DNA of 64,000 nucleotides from Elymus sibiricus (lineage: Eukaryota > Streptophyta > Magnoliopsida > Poales > Poaceae): the NCBI GenBank assembly GCA_039707655.1, contig CM077671.1:371009220-371073219 (forward strand), read 5' to 3'. Under the pieces are notes generated by a model. It searched no databases. It was not told the DNA's origin and saw nothing but the letters and a program-made list of their open reading frames with translations. This document shows positions 1 through 10,837 of the stretch, in pieces. The translations under genes were made by a program, and so were the position numbers. The number at the start of each line of letters is the position of its first letter. Positions within the stretch are counted from its first letter, which is position 1.

Positions 1-777
1 CTACTCGAGAGAGAAGCACTCAGAACTGTTCCATACTTGCCCATCCAGTTTTCTGAGAGAGAACCACCTAGTCTTGTGTTGAGGTCAAGATCTTCCACTC
101 CTACCATATGGATCTTGATTTCTAGCCTCCCCAATTTGCTTTCCACCAATCCCATCTCTTCTACCAAGCCATATCTGTGAGAGAGTGATTGTGTGTTGAG
201 GAGTCTATCATCTTGAAGCACAAGAGCAAGGAGTTCATCGTCATTACCGAGACTATTACCTTTTGGAGGGTGGTGCCTCCTAGATTGGTTAGGTGTCGCT
301 TGGGAGCCTCCTACTTCGTGTTGTGGAGTGAACCAAGAAGTTTGTACGGGCAAGGAGATCGCCTACTTCGTGAAGATCTACCCATAGTGAGGCTAGTCCT
401 TTGTGGACGGAAGCCGTTATGGAATAGTCAAGGTTGCTACTTCGTGGACCCTTATGGGTGGAGCCCTCCGTGGACTCTCGCGACCGTTACCCTCCGTGGG
501 TTGAAGACTCCATAAACGTGGATGTACGATAGCGCCACCTATCGGAACCACGGGAAAAATCATCGTGTCTATAACTGTGTTTGATTCTCCTACCCTATCC
601 CTTCTTTACATGCTTATTGTTATTTTCCGCTGCTATATACTCTTAGACTTGCATGTGTAGGGTGTACTTGACTTGCCATGAAATGCTAAAAACTGTCAAC
701 CCTAAAACTTGGCATATGCAAAACTTTTATTTGGTCAAGTAGTCTAATCACCCCCCTCTAGACATACTTTTGATCCT
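1..777 (+). mobile_element. Unidentified repeat fragment (probable retrotransposon leader region)
   Basis: This AT/GC-mixed stretch has no convincing coding frame; the longest (189-515) lacks any recognisable domain. The text has a repetitive style, with recurrent 'tacttcgtg', 'ccctccgtgg' and 'aaggagatcgcctacttcg' phrases. It ends in a C-run followed by 'ctctagacatac', which I associate from memory with the region just upstream of the coding part of high-copy Triticeae retroelements. I see no terminal repeat or target duplication at its right edge, where it abuts the CACTA coding frame around 776-779, so the junction looks like a deletion or illegitimate recombination. The family is not identified. 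Confidence 0.35.
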
Positions 778-1945
778 ACCACTTCTCCTTACTCAGAAAC
801 TTGGAGCGATACTTCTTCTTGGCCCTCTTAATGTTAGTCGAGGCGTAGTAGTCTCGAACAGCCTGCACCCGAGCCTCGTGTCGTAAGTTTTGAAATATGC
901 GCTTGCACTCGGCTACGAGAACAATAGCCGCGTCCGCCTCGTGTTCCTCAAGACACCTGTAGAAGGTTTGCAATCAAACAAGACAACACTGATTAGTACA
1001 ATCATTAGGTGCTGTTGATTTTTAATTCTGTAAAGGAGAAATTACCCAAAACCACCGGATCACAATGTCGGCCACCGTCTCGCACAAGACACCGTCGACC
1101 CTCTCCTCCGGCGGGGCCGGGGCAGCCACGTACAGCTCCCAGCTCAGTCCTAAGCGTCGAACCTCACCCTCACCGGGCAACGTGACCCACCCCGGGAAGT
1201 GGTGCCGGAGAAGCACACCAAGGACCTGGTTGGGCCTGCGGACACCAGGGGCGTGTTTCCAACCCCTGCAGTATGACAAGGCCAACACATTAGATATTAA
1301 TTTGAAGAAACATGAAGGCAAAATGTTAAAAAAGAGTAAATGCACTTACTTCTCCCCATTAGGCTCAATCAACCACCTCTGATCGCAGGTCGTCGTCACG
1401 GGCGGGAGCTTTGTACCACCACGCTGGTAGACCTTCTTGCCCTCCTCAACCAGCTCGCCCTCGCTATAGCTATCCTCAGAAAAGCTGTCCTCGCCACCAT
1501 CAGCATGGCCATTAGCCTCCGGAGTCACGTGGGATGAAGACTCTGGGACCGGAGTCTCCTGGGACGAAGACTCTGGGACCGGAGTCTCCTGGGACGAAGA
1601 CTCTGGGACCGGAGTCTCCTGGGACGAAGGCTCGGCGACCAGAGTCCGAGACGGGTCCAAGTCAGACGGGTCCACCTGAGACGGAGCACTCCTGTGGTCG
1701 GGAGAATCAGCTGGGGGTGGCGGCGAGGAAGGCACAACAGTCTTCCTACCTCTCCCGCCGCCACGTCCACCTCTAGCACCCCTCTTCGTCTTCCCCCGAC
1801 CTCTCCTGGCCGAAGAAGGAGCGCCCTCCGGTGTCTGCATACTGTGTACCAGCGCTCTCCGGAGGTGCTCGGGCGGAATAATAGCACCCCTCCCAGCACG
1901 CGTCGAGGAAGGAGGCTCGGAGCGCTCTCGACCCGCGCTCACCAT
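776..1945 (-). pseudogene. CACTA-associated protein gene (plant transposase_24-like), C-terminally truncated
   Basis: Three coding blocks are visible. Exon 1 (1945 to 1350) encodes a basic, Ser/Pro-rich N-terminus with an RGRGKTKRGARGGRGGGRGR stretch. Intron 1266-1349 has GTAAGTG and CTGCAG borders and preserves frame. Exon 2 (1265 to 1046) gives GWKHAPGVRRPNQVLGVLL and then LPG...LSWELYVAAPAPPEER, which recalls the plant 'transposase_24' class linked to Ptta/En/Spm elements. A third block (973-776) with ECKRIFQNLRHEARVQAVRD continues that class, but its junction to exon 2 is not resolved; the obvious donor at 1044-1045 puts it out of frame. The frame stops at 776, where the unrelated left fragment begins. 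The role in transposition is inferred from the family; the catalytic transposase is not present. Confidence 0.62.
1531..1620 (-). repeat. Three tandem 30-bp units in the CACTA gene
   Basis: The units at 1531-1560, 1561-1590 and 1591-1620 differ at one base (gggatgaaga against gggacgaaga). They encode three copies of a ten-residue Ser/Gln/Glu/Thr/Pro module (SSQETPVPES) in exon 1, probably a recent slippage expansion. Confidence 0.85.
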
Positions 1946-3470
1946 CTGTCAACACCTGCAATGACAAAGAGTAAACGAAATTAGTACAAAATTTGAATAC
2001 CTAATAACATGAACTAATTAATAATATATATGCACGCGTATAATGAAGCACGGGGAATTTTCCATTGAAAATTCGAATATGTTATTTGTCAAGCATCAAA
2101 ATATGATTACTAAATTATATTTATCTTAAGGATTATCAAGTCATTGAGCAAGACAATTGATGCAATGCTAAGAAACAAAACTCATCCCCTGCCTAACCAA
2201 ACTTAGTTCCCAAACTACAAATAGTGCATTGATAACAGTGGTGTAAGTACCATTATTTATTGAAAAATGAATAGATCTCATTCTAGTACCCCACCTCCAA
2301 CTAAAATCTGGTACATTTTTTGCGCCCTCTATTTCAGTTTTAAAAATTCATGACAAATACATGTCATTCTATGATTCGAGTGAATTCTCTGCCACTTTTT
2401 CCTCATCATATAAGTCCCCCTCCTAATTTCCAATGCTTTTTCGTACTAAGACACACCATCGAAGAAGAATACCCTAGTAGGTATCAAGATGGACGGGAGT
2501 ACTAGTAATTTGTTCCATAAAACATAAAATAACCATGTTTCTATTTTCCTGGCAAAAACTATATGTCGCACTATCTCCATGTTCCTTTTCTTTGAAAAAT
2601 ATACGAAAACATATGAGGCACTTAAAAGAGGCCATGTTACTATAAAAACGTAGAATACACATATTCCACATGACATTGAATCTGCAAGTGATTTTTTTAA
2701 AACAATGACATCGTGTGGATTTGTCATGTAAAATAAAAATGTAGTATGGCACCATTTAAGCATACAATGGGATGAGTTACTTTTCACCTGCTTTGGGGCA
2801 AAACTCACTGTTTTGACCTTACTGAAAATTAGGTCAAACTAACACTATTACCGAATCTCAGTCAAGTATCATCATGTGATGTGTCGTGTGAAAGCAAAAT
2901 GTACTCTGACACAATGTAAGCATATAGCGGGTTCAGTTATTTTTTTCCTCCTTTGAGGCAAAAATCACAATTTTGACCTTATCGATGAGCAAGACAATTG
3001 ATGCAATGCTCAAAAACAAAAATGATCCCCTTCTTTACCAAATTGAGTTCCCAAACTACAAATACCGCATTGATAACAGTGATTTAAGTACCATTAAATA
3101 TTGAAAATGAATACTTCTCATTCTAGTACCCCACCACCAATAAAGATCTGCTACAATTTGTGTGCCCTCTATTCCTGAGGACATCTCATTCCAGTTTTAA
3201 ATTTTAGTGAAAATACATGTTATTCTATGATTTGAGTGAACTCTCTACCACCTCCCCCAACGTATAAGCCTCTCCCTTCTTCTTTCTTCTTCTCCTCCTC
3301 TCCTCTTTTTTCTTCTTCTTCTTCTTTTTTTCCTTTTTCCCTTATTTTTTGCTTATTTTTTTCTTCTAGATTTTTTCTTTTCTAACCTAATAAACTAAAC
3401 TCTAACCCTAACCAAACCTAACCTAATACCTAATAATCTAAACCTAAACTAAAAACAAAAAAACAGAAAA
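1946..3470. repeat. CACTA noncoding region with a long degenerate direct repeat
   Basis: No gene is seen here. Copy 1 (about 2146-2425) and copy 2 (about 2987-3275) start with GAGCAAGACAATTGATGCAA and stay alignable, in the same orientation, to the shared phrase 'agtgaa.tctct.ccac'. Between them lie further half-matching pieces around 2771-2850 and 2929-2985, including TTTTGACCTTA in both. This suggests an older segmental duplication upstream of the CACTA gene. Pyrimidine-rich sequence (3275-3370) follows copy 2. Confidence 0.7.
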
Positions 3471-3535
3471 AGAGGAGAGGGGCGAAGAGCTCACCAGAGG
3501 GGGGCGGGGCAGGGGGGCATCGGGGAGGGTTGGGG

Positions 3536-3640
3536 GAGCGCCGGGGAGGGGCGGTGGAGCGTCCGGGAGGGGCGGTGGAGCGCCGGGGAGGGACGGGGGA
3601 GCGCCGGGGAGGGCCGGGGGAGCGCCGGGGCGGCGGGGCT
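3536..3640. repeat. GC-rich tandem repeat, about 21-bp unit
   Basis: About five units of GAGCGCCGGGGAGGGGCGGTG-type sequence follow one another within a G-rich block spanning 3470-3960. The surrounding long open frames are composition artefacts of the GC richness. The block sits between the CACTA gene and its terminus, so it is probably leader or promoter sequence of the element. Confidence 0.7.
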
Positions 3641-3959
3641 TAGGGGACAGGGGCGCTCGGGTGCAGGGGAGCGGCGGGTGGCAGGGGCGGAGGGGGGCCG
3701 CAGGGCACCGGCCGGGGCGGTGGGTCGGTGGGGCGGCGGGCAGGTGGGGCGACGGGCGGTGGCGGCGACGGGGCCGTAGGGCTCCGGGGCGGTGGGGCGC
3801 GGTGGCGGGGGCGCCGGGGGGCGGCGGTGGCGCCGGTGGGCGGTGGGCCGGTGGGGCGGCGGGGTGGTGGGGCGACGGGGCGGCGGCGCGCGTGCGGTGG
3901 GCGGCGGGGAGGAGAGGGAGAGAAACAGAGAGAGAGAGGCGGGGTGGGGCGCGGCCGTT

Positions 3960-4279
3960 AGTTAAGTCAAACCATTGCCGTCTGTCCCGCCTGTGCCATC
4001 GGCCTTTTTGCTCTTTGCCGTCTGCTAGCAGACGTCAAAGAGGGGGGCCGTTAGGTTTTTTTATAAGCAGCTCGTTTGTGGGCCCACCTCCCTCTTTGCC
4101 GTCTGCTTGCTGACGGCAAATCTCCTTTGCCGTCTGCTAGCAGACGGCAAAGAAGCGGCTGATGGCAAAGAGCTTCTTTGCCGTCTGTTTTCTGGAAACG
4201 GATGGCAAAGAGCTTCTTTGCCGTCCGCCAGCTGACGGCAAAGAACCGACAGACGGCAAATTAGCTGATTCCAGTAGTG
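3960..4279 (-). repeat. CACTA subterminal repeats and terminal inverted repeat
   Basis: At least eight copies of TTTGCCGTC or its complement GACGGCAAA occur in both orientations. One pair forms a perfect 28-bp palindrome at 4125-4152 with arms CTTTGCCGTCTGCT and AGCAGACGGCAAAG. The outer end at 4279 reads CACTACTGGAATCAGC on the minus strand. In En/Spm such clusters bind the element's regulatory protein; that role is assumed here by analogy. Confidence 0.85.
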
Positions 4280-5765
4280 CAATCAATAATAAATCATGCT
4301 CCAACTTCAAAGCATAACGAGAGACTATACGTGCATGCTTCAGGAATCAAAAACCTTAAAACCAATATTCTTACTAACCACAACCGTTTACTAGTACCTC
4401 CCACATATTATCATCTCTATATCGCAAACTATTGCAAGGAATCAAACATATCATATTCAGTGATCCATAAGTTTTATGTAGGATTTTATGACTAACCATG
4501 CAAATGACCAATTCCTGTTGACTCTCTAAATAGATATGACTAAAGCAAGATAGCTTAATTCTTTCTACAAAAGACCAAGCTCTAATAAATATAAGTGAAG
4601 CAAAAGAGCATTCTACAAATAATGGTTTTCTATGTGAAGAGAAACATGCAATCCAAACTTCAAATGATATAAGTGAATCACATGAAGCATTCTATAAAAC
4701 CATACTCAAAAGATATAAGTGAAGTGCAATTAGCATTCTATAAATCAACCATGGACTATCTCATACCAGCATGGTGCATAAAATAAAAGTGAAAACTAAA
4801 AACAAAAGACGCTCCAAGATTTACACATATCACATGAACGAAACAAAAACGAAAACATACCGATACTTGTTGAAGAAAGATGGGATGCCTTCCGGGGCAT
4901 CCACAAGCTTAGATGCTTGAGTATCCTTTTATATTTACTTGGGTTCACTTGGGCATCCCCAAGCTTGAACTCTTGCCTCTCCTCCTTCTCCTCATATCGA
5001 GACCTCCTCGATCTTTGAACACTTCATCCACACAAAACTTAACAGAAAACTGGTGAGATCCGTTAGTATAATAAAGCAAATTACTACTTTACGTACTGTT
5101 GCAAACCCATTCATATTTTATATTTGCATTATCCCTGATGTATTATAACTTCTCCATGGCTTATACCACCGATAAAATCGATAGTTTCATCAAAACAAGC
5201 AAAACAATGCATCAAAAACAGAATCTGTCTTAAACAGGACAGTCTGTAGTAATCTGAACTTTGACCATACTTTTGTAACTCCAAAAATTCTGAACAATTA
5301 GGACGAAATAAACATTTTGTATAGAAATACTGTGTAAAAATTTCAGAAACTTTTGACATTCTAGTAAAATAAATAAATTCACGCACTACAGCCAAAGTTT
5401 CTGTTTTTACTCCGCACATACCAACAAGCAATCTAATCATCCTAAAGGCAAATCTTGGCACATTATTTTTATAATACAATGATTTGTACAAGGGGATAAT
5501 TATTTTTTTTGAAAATTTTCTGTGATTCAAGATTCACAAAGTTTCCATGGGCATGAACAAAGTTCAAGGAATTCCGCCACTTTCACGATGTTCGTCTCTC
5601 TCACTTTCACTTTTATTTTTGTGAAGTTTTAGGTTTCCCTCTATATTTTTTTTTGTTTTTTAAACTTTATAAAAGAACTCAATAGAATATAATTACTCTC
5701 TAAAACTTCTGGGTTGTCTCCCTGGCAGCGCTTTCTTTAAAGCCATTAAGCTAGGCATAAAGTGC
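4280..5765 (-). other. 3' noncoding region of element A
   Basis: No gene is seen. The minus strand matches element G in order: a phrase on 'aacggatctcac', then AAGCTTGGGGATGCCC near 4956-4971, then spaced degenerate repeats with TGCTTCACTTAT (plus strand ATAAGTGAAGCA) at about 4588-4720. The frame at 5129-5530 has no family features and lies in this noncoding tract, so it is not called. Confidence 0.65.
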
Positions 5766-7021
5766 TCAAGTAATGGATCCACCCAGATCCCAAGGTATAT
5801 CAAAGCAAATTTTAATTAACAATGATTTGTAATTTAGTAGTGAGCACAAAGCAACATATATCATGCAATGACGAAGTCTAACTCTCTTCCTATGCATCGG
5901 CATGTCATAAAAGAACAATTCATGCACATCAAGTAAAGGCCAATGCATAGTATAAAGAGTTTCTTGCAATTTTATCGTATTGGAAACATAAAGAGGTGGA
6001 GATGTAGTTCCTCTCTCATACTAATTGCAAGTAGGAGCAGCAAGCACATGCATATTATATTCATCAAAATCATCGTGTGTAGTAGCAAAATGCAACCCAT
6101 CAATATAATCCTTAATAAGAGCAAACTTCTCCGATATAGTGTAGTTGGGAGAATTCAAAAAGATAATAGTACTATCATGTGTGGGTGCAATAGCAATAAT
6201 TTCATTCTTAACATAAGGAACTATTGCAAGTTCATCTCCATAAGCATAATTCATGTTGGCATCTTGGCCACAGGCATAGTAAGTATCAAGTTCATCAAAA
6301 AGAGATATTTCAAAAGAATCCACGGGATCATAGCAACTATCATAGCATCCATCCTTCGGTAAGCACGAAGGGAAATTAAATAATGTATGAGTTGAAGAGT
6401 TACTCTCATTAGAAGGTGGGCACGGGTAGCTAATCCGCTCTTCCTCCTTTTGTTCTTCGCTCTCCTTCTCATCTTTTTCATCTAATGAGCTCACAATTTC
6501 AGCAACTTCCTCTTCCATAGATTCCTGCAAAATATTAGTCTCTTCTTGGACAGCGGAGGAGTCCTCAATATATTTTTTAACATAAGCATTAGAGGCATAG
6601 TTTTCATATCATTATTTAAGTATGGCAAAATTTTCAGATTTGTAAAGAGTAGCATCATACTTTTCAATCAAAGAAGCAATTTCATAGGCACCGTTAAAAG
6701 CAACAAATTCTTCAATTTGTTCAATATCATAGTAATTATAAACACCCTTGGAATAAGAAGATACGATTCCATTGTCCTTAAACTATTAATATGATGCCAC
6801 AAAAGTTTCCCTTTTTGAGATAAGCGGTGACGCACAAAATAAGCATGCTCATTTAATGATTTTCCCTCAACTAAGCTAGTTGGGTTTTCAGCACGAGCAC
6901 AAATGGATCGAAGATGATCCAAATAGAAAGTTTCAGTGGTATGATAGATTTTGGGTGGTTCTTCAACCATTGGTTTAGCAAGTACAACTAATTTTTTTGG
7001 TATTTTATGTTTCCTACCCAT
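5766..7021 (-). pseudogene. Element A internal ORF, unknown function, degraded
   Basis: The likely start is the ATG at 7021, encoding MGRKHKIPKK, only about 120 nt inside the LTR, where gag normally begins. About 418 codons can be followed to 5766. Breaks are a one-base shift near 6740, two adjacent stops near 6613-6618, and an in-frame TAG at 6018-6020; the 6530-6021 and 5969-5766 pieces share one frame. The middle is strongly acidic (EEEVAEIVSSLDEKDEKESE) and the C-terminal part is Cys/Leu-rich (HCMIYVALCSLL). I recognise neither a Gag domain, a zinc knuckle nor a protease motif. I recall similar uncharacterised proteins in wheat repeats, but no function can be given. Confidence 0.6.
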
Positions 7022-7112
7022 AACTAAATACAGAAAACAAGAGCACAAAATAAAAACTACTTAGTGATAAAGCAAACAAGCAAACATGAGAATATTCACC
7101 CCACGCTATTGC

Positions 7113-7130
7113 TCCCCGACAATGGCACCA
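7113..7130 (-). other. Primer-binding site of element A (tRNA-Asp type)
   Basis: The minus strand reads TGGTGCCATTGTCGGGGA, starting 11 nt inside the LTR. It is related to the tRNA-Asp primer site TGGCGCCGTTGCCGGGGA used by Athila-lineage elements. The differences are all of C-to-T or G-to-A type. Confidence 0.75.
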
Positions 7131-7141
7131 GAAAAAGGTCT

Positions 7142-8662
7142 TGATAACCCACAAGTGTAGGGGATCGTTTGTAGCCTTTTTCGATAAATAAGAGTGTCGA
7201 ACCCAACGAGGAGCTAAAGGTAGAACAAATATTCCCTCAAGTTCTATCGACCACCGATACAAATCTACGCACACTTTAATGTTTGCTTTACCTAGAACAA
7301 GTATGAAACTATTTTGTAGGTGATAGGATAGTTTGCACGAATAAAACTAGAAGTACTTTGCGGGAATAAAACTATGACTAAATTGCAAGATAATAAAAGT
7401 TAGTTGTTTAGTGGAAAGCTTTTGTCAAACAAGAATTTATTTGTCCCTAGGCAATTGATAACTAGACCAGTAATCATTATTGCAATTTTATATGAGGGAG
7501 AGGAATGAGCTAACATACTTTCCGTACTTGGATCTTATGCACTTATGATTGGAAATCTAGCAAGCATCCGCAACTACCAAAGATCATTAAGGTAAAACCC
7601 AACCATAGCATTAAGTATCAAGTCCTCTTTACTCCCATACGCAACAACCCACCTACTCGGGTCTGTGCTTCTGTCACTCACGCAACCCACCATAAGAAAA
7701 TCATGAACATATTGCAACACCCTATAGCGGGGATCCCTCACGTTTGCGCGACATGGAGGGCACCATAGGACAGCACCAAAATAAAACATACAACTCATAC
7801 CAACCACGATCATCAATTAGCCCATAGGACAAAACAGATCTACTCAAACATCATAGGATAGCCACATATCATTGGGAAATAATATATAGACTTGAGCACC
7901 ATGTTTAAGTAGAGATTATAGCGGGGAAGAGAGGTGTTACACCGCTGCATAGAGGTGGAGAGAGTTGGTGTTGACGGCGGTGAAGTTGTTGGTGTAGATC
8001 GCCGTCACGATGATTGCCCCGGCGACGTTCCGGCGCCACCGGGAGAGAGGGGGAGAGAGCCCCCCTCCTTCTTCTTCTTCCTTGGCCTCCCCCTAGATGG
8101 GAGGAGAGTTCCCCCTCTGGTCCATGGCCTCCATGGCGGCGGAGGGGCAGGAGCCCCTCCGAGATTGGATCTCCCTCTCTGTTCTCTTCTGTTTCGCGTT
8201 CCTGTTTTCTGGCCGAAAACCGTTTCTTATATTCCTGGAGATCCGTAACTCCGATTGCGCTAAGATTTTAACATGATTTTTTTTCCGGATATAAGCTTCC
8301 TTGCGCCCGAAGTAGAGCTCCAACCGACTTACGAGGAGGCCACGATACACCCCCACACGCCTGGGCCCTGGGGCGCGCCCTGGTGTCTCGTGGTGGCTGT
8401 GGACCTCCTTTTGCGTTGATTCCACCTCCCCAAAATCACAAATATTCGAAAATAATTCTCCATAAATTTTTATCGCGTTTGGACTTTGTTTTATATGGAT
8501 ATTCTACGAAACGAAAAACATGCAACAAACAGGATCTAGCACTCGGCACTGGATCAACAGGTTAGTCCAATAAATCATATAAATTGTTGCCAAAAGTATG
8601 TAAAAGTTGTATAATATTGGCATGAAACAATAAAAAATTATAGATACGATGGAGACGTATCA
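7142..8662 (-). repeat. 5' LTR of element A
   Basis: On the minus strand it runs from TGATACGTCTCC (8662) to GGGTTATCA (7142), with TG...CA ends. A degenerate GC-rich inverted repeat (about 8348-8385, GGGCGCGCCCTGGTG) occupies the position seen in the other LTRs here. The long plus-strand frames at 7934-8271 are GC-rich LTR shadow. Confidence 0.85.
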
Positions 8663-10837
8663 GACACCTATACCTTCTGAACAAATAAATGTTGAGCCTA
8701 AAATAGCTATGGTAAAAGATCTTCTAGTTGACAACATTGATGGGCGACTTATCTACTTCTGTGATGAAACTACTAGAATTGTAAAACCTCTTAGAAATGA
8801 GCGGGATGAGTTAGACAAAAATAAACCAGTTATTGGCATGCCTGTTGTTTCTGTTAAAATTGGAGACCATTGTTATCATGGCTTATGTGACATGGGTGCT
8901 AGTGTTAGTGCCATACCTTTTACCTTATATCAAGAAATTATGAATGACATAGCACCATCTGAGCTTGAAAACATTGATGTTACTATTGAACTTGCAAACA
9001 GAGACACTATTACACCACTTGGGATTGTTAGAGATGTTGAAGTCTTGTGTGGAAAAATTAATTACCCCACGGATTTTCTAGTACTTGGTTCAAAACAAGA
9101 TAACTTTTGTCCTATTATATTTGGTAGACCTTTCTTGAATACTGTCAATGCTCAAATTAATTGTGTTACTGAGAAGGTCAAGATAGGATTTGGTGATGTG
9201 TCTCATGAATTTAATTTCTCCAAGTTTGGTAAACAACCACATGAGAAAGAATTACCAAGCAAAGATGAAATCATTGGTCTTGCTTCTATTGTCATACCTC
9301 CTACAGATCCTTTAGAGCAATATTTACTAGACCATGAAAATGATATGCATATGAACGAGAGAAATGAGATAGGTGATATATTTTTGAGACAAACACCTAT
9401 TCTTAAGCACAACTTACCGGTTGATATTTTAGGGGATCTCCCTCCACCCAAGGGAGACCCCGTGTTTGAGCTAAATACTTTACCCGATACTTTGAAATAT
9501 GCTTATCTTGATGAAAAGAAAATATATCTTGTTATTATCAGTGCTAACCTTTTAGAGCATGAAGGAAAGAGATTACTTAAAACTCTGAAGAAGCACCGGG
9601 TTGCTATTGGATATACTCTCGATGATCTTAAGGGCATTAGTCCCACTCTGTATCAGCACAGGATTAATATGGAACCAGATGCTAAACCTGTCGTAGATCA
9701 CCAACACCGCTTAAACCCTAAGATGAAGGAAGTGGTAAGAACTAAAATATTAAAGCTTCTAGAGGCAGGTATAATTTATCCTATTGCTGATAGTAGATGG
9801 GTAAGTCCTATTCATTGTGTTCCTAAGAAAGGAGGTACAACTGTTGTCCCTAATGATAAAAATGAACTTATCCCACAAAGAATAGTAACTGGTTATAGGA
9901 TGGTGATTGATTTCAGGAAATTAAACAGAGTTACTAGGAAAGATCATTATCCTTTACCTTTTATCGATCAAATGCTAGAATGATTATCTAAGCACACACA
10001 CTTTTGCTTTCTTGATGGATATTCTGGCTTTTCGCAAATACGTGTGTCAAAAGAGGATCAAGAGAAAACTACTTTTACTTGACCTTTTGGAACGTATGCT
10101 TATAGATGTATGCCTTTTGGTTTATGCAATGCATCTGCTACCTTTGAAAGATGTATGATGGCTATATTCTCTGATTTTTGTGAAAAGATTGTTGAGGTTT
10201 TCATGGATGATTTTTCCGTTTATGGAACTTCTTTTGATGATTGCTTGAGCAACCTTGATCGAGTTTTGCAGAGATGTGAAGAAAGTAATCTTGTTTTGAA
10301 TTGGGAGAAGTGCCACTTTATGGTGAATGAAGGCATAGTACTTGGGCACAAAATTTCTGAACGGGGTATTGAAGTGGATAAAGCTAAAGTTGACGCTGCC
10401 ATGCCCTAAAGATACCAAAGGTATAAGAAGCTTCCTTGGTCATGCCGGTTTTTATAGGCGTTTCATTAAAGATTTCTCAAAGATTTCTAGGCCTCTAACT
10501 AATCTTTTTCAAAAAGATATTCCTTTTGTTTTTTATGATGATTGTGTAGAAGCTTTTGAAATACTTAAAAAAGCTTTGATTTCTGCACCTATTGTTCAAC
10601 CACCTGAGTGGAACTTACTATTCGAGATTATGTGTGATGCTAGTGATTATGTTGTTGGTGCTGTTCTAGGGCAAAGAGTAGACAAGAAATTGAATGTTAT
10701 CTATTATGCTAGTAAAACTCTAGATGTTGCTCAAAGAAATTATGCCACCACTGAAAATGAATTTTTAGCAGTTGTCTTTGCATGATATAAGTGTAGACCG
10801 TATATTGTTGATTCCAAAGCAACTATTCACACAGATC
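8663..10837 (+). pseudogene. Element B pol, part 1: protease, RT, start of RNase H
   Basis: The aspartic protease motif [13 protein letters not shown] and the flap-side IIFGRPFL are visible, followed by the RT with [25 protein letters not shown] and the catalytic box [10 protein letters not shown] (about 10198-10227). The RNase H start is [16 protein letters not shown]. Disruptions are TGA at 9981-9983, TGA at 10080-10082, a small deletion near 10400 that shifts frame, and TGA at 10783-10785. The equivalent codons in element C are sense. The frame breaks at 10837 where C inserted. Role: replication enzymes of the element, now non-functional. Confidence 0.9.

Larger units (their letters stand above)
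776..4279 (-). mobile_element. CACTA (En/Spm) DNA transposon, truncated at its 3' side
   Basis: The right end reads CCAGTAGTG on the plus strand, i.e. CACTACTGG on the minus strand, the CACTA superfamily terminus. It is followed inward by repeats of TTTGCCGTC and its complement, the subterminal transposase-binding type of repeat. A minus-strand gene with a CACTA-associated protein lies at 776-1945, as expected for a minus-oriented element. The candidate 3-bp target duplication would be CAA at 4280-4282, but the partner cannot be checked because the left end is missing. The element lies within the 3' noncoding part of element A. Confidence 0.8.
4280..8662 (-). mobile_element. Element A: non-autonomous Athila-like Gypsy element, 5' part
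   Basis: On the minus strand a 1521-bp LTR (8662 to 7142) is followed by a tRNA-Asp-type primer site and a degraded ORF that is neither gag nor pol. A long 3' noncoding tract comes next, and the CACTA element interrupts it at 4279/4280. The 3' LTR lies outside the window. The 3' tract aligns by eye in reverse complement with 50640-52100 of element G, so A and G are relatives. A is inserted in the protease region of element B at 8662/8663. Confidence 0.8.

Noticed and set aside
189..515. Plus-strand 108-codon frame in the left fragment
   Set aside because: It has no domain, an unusual composition and lies in repeat-type noncoding text.
3661..4113. Plus-strand Gly/Arg/Trp-rich frame
   Set aside because: It lies in the G-rich CACTA block. 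The protein is a composition artefact with no domain, and an overlapping frame (3728-3961) is of the same kind.
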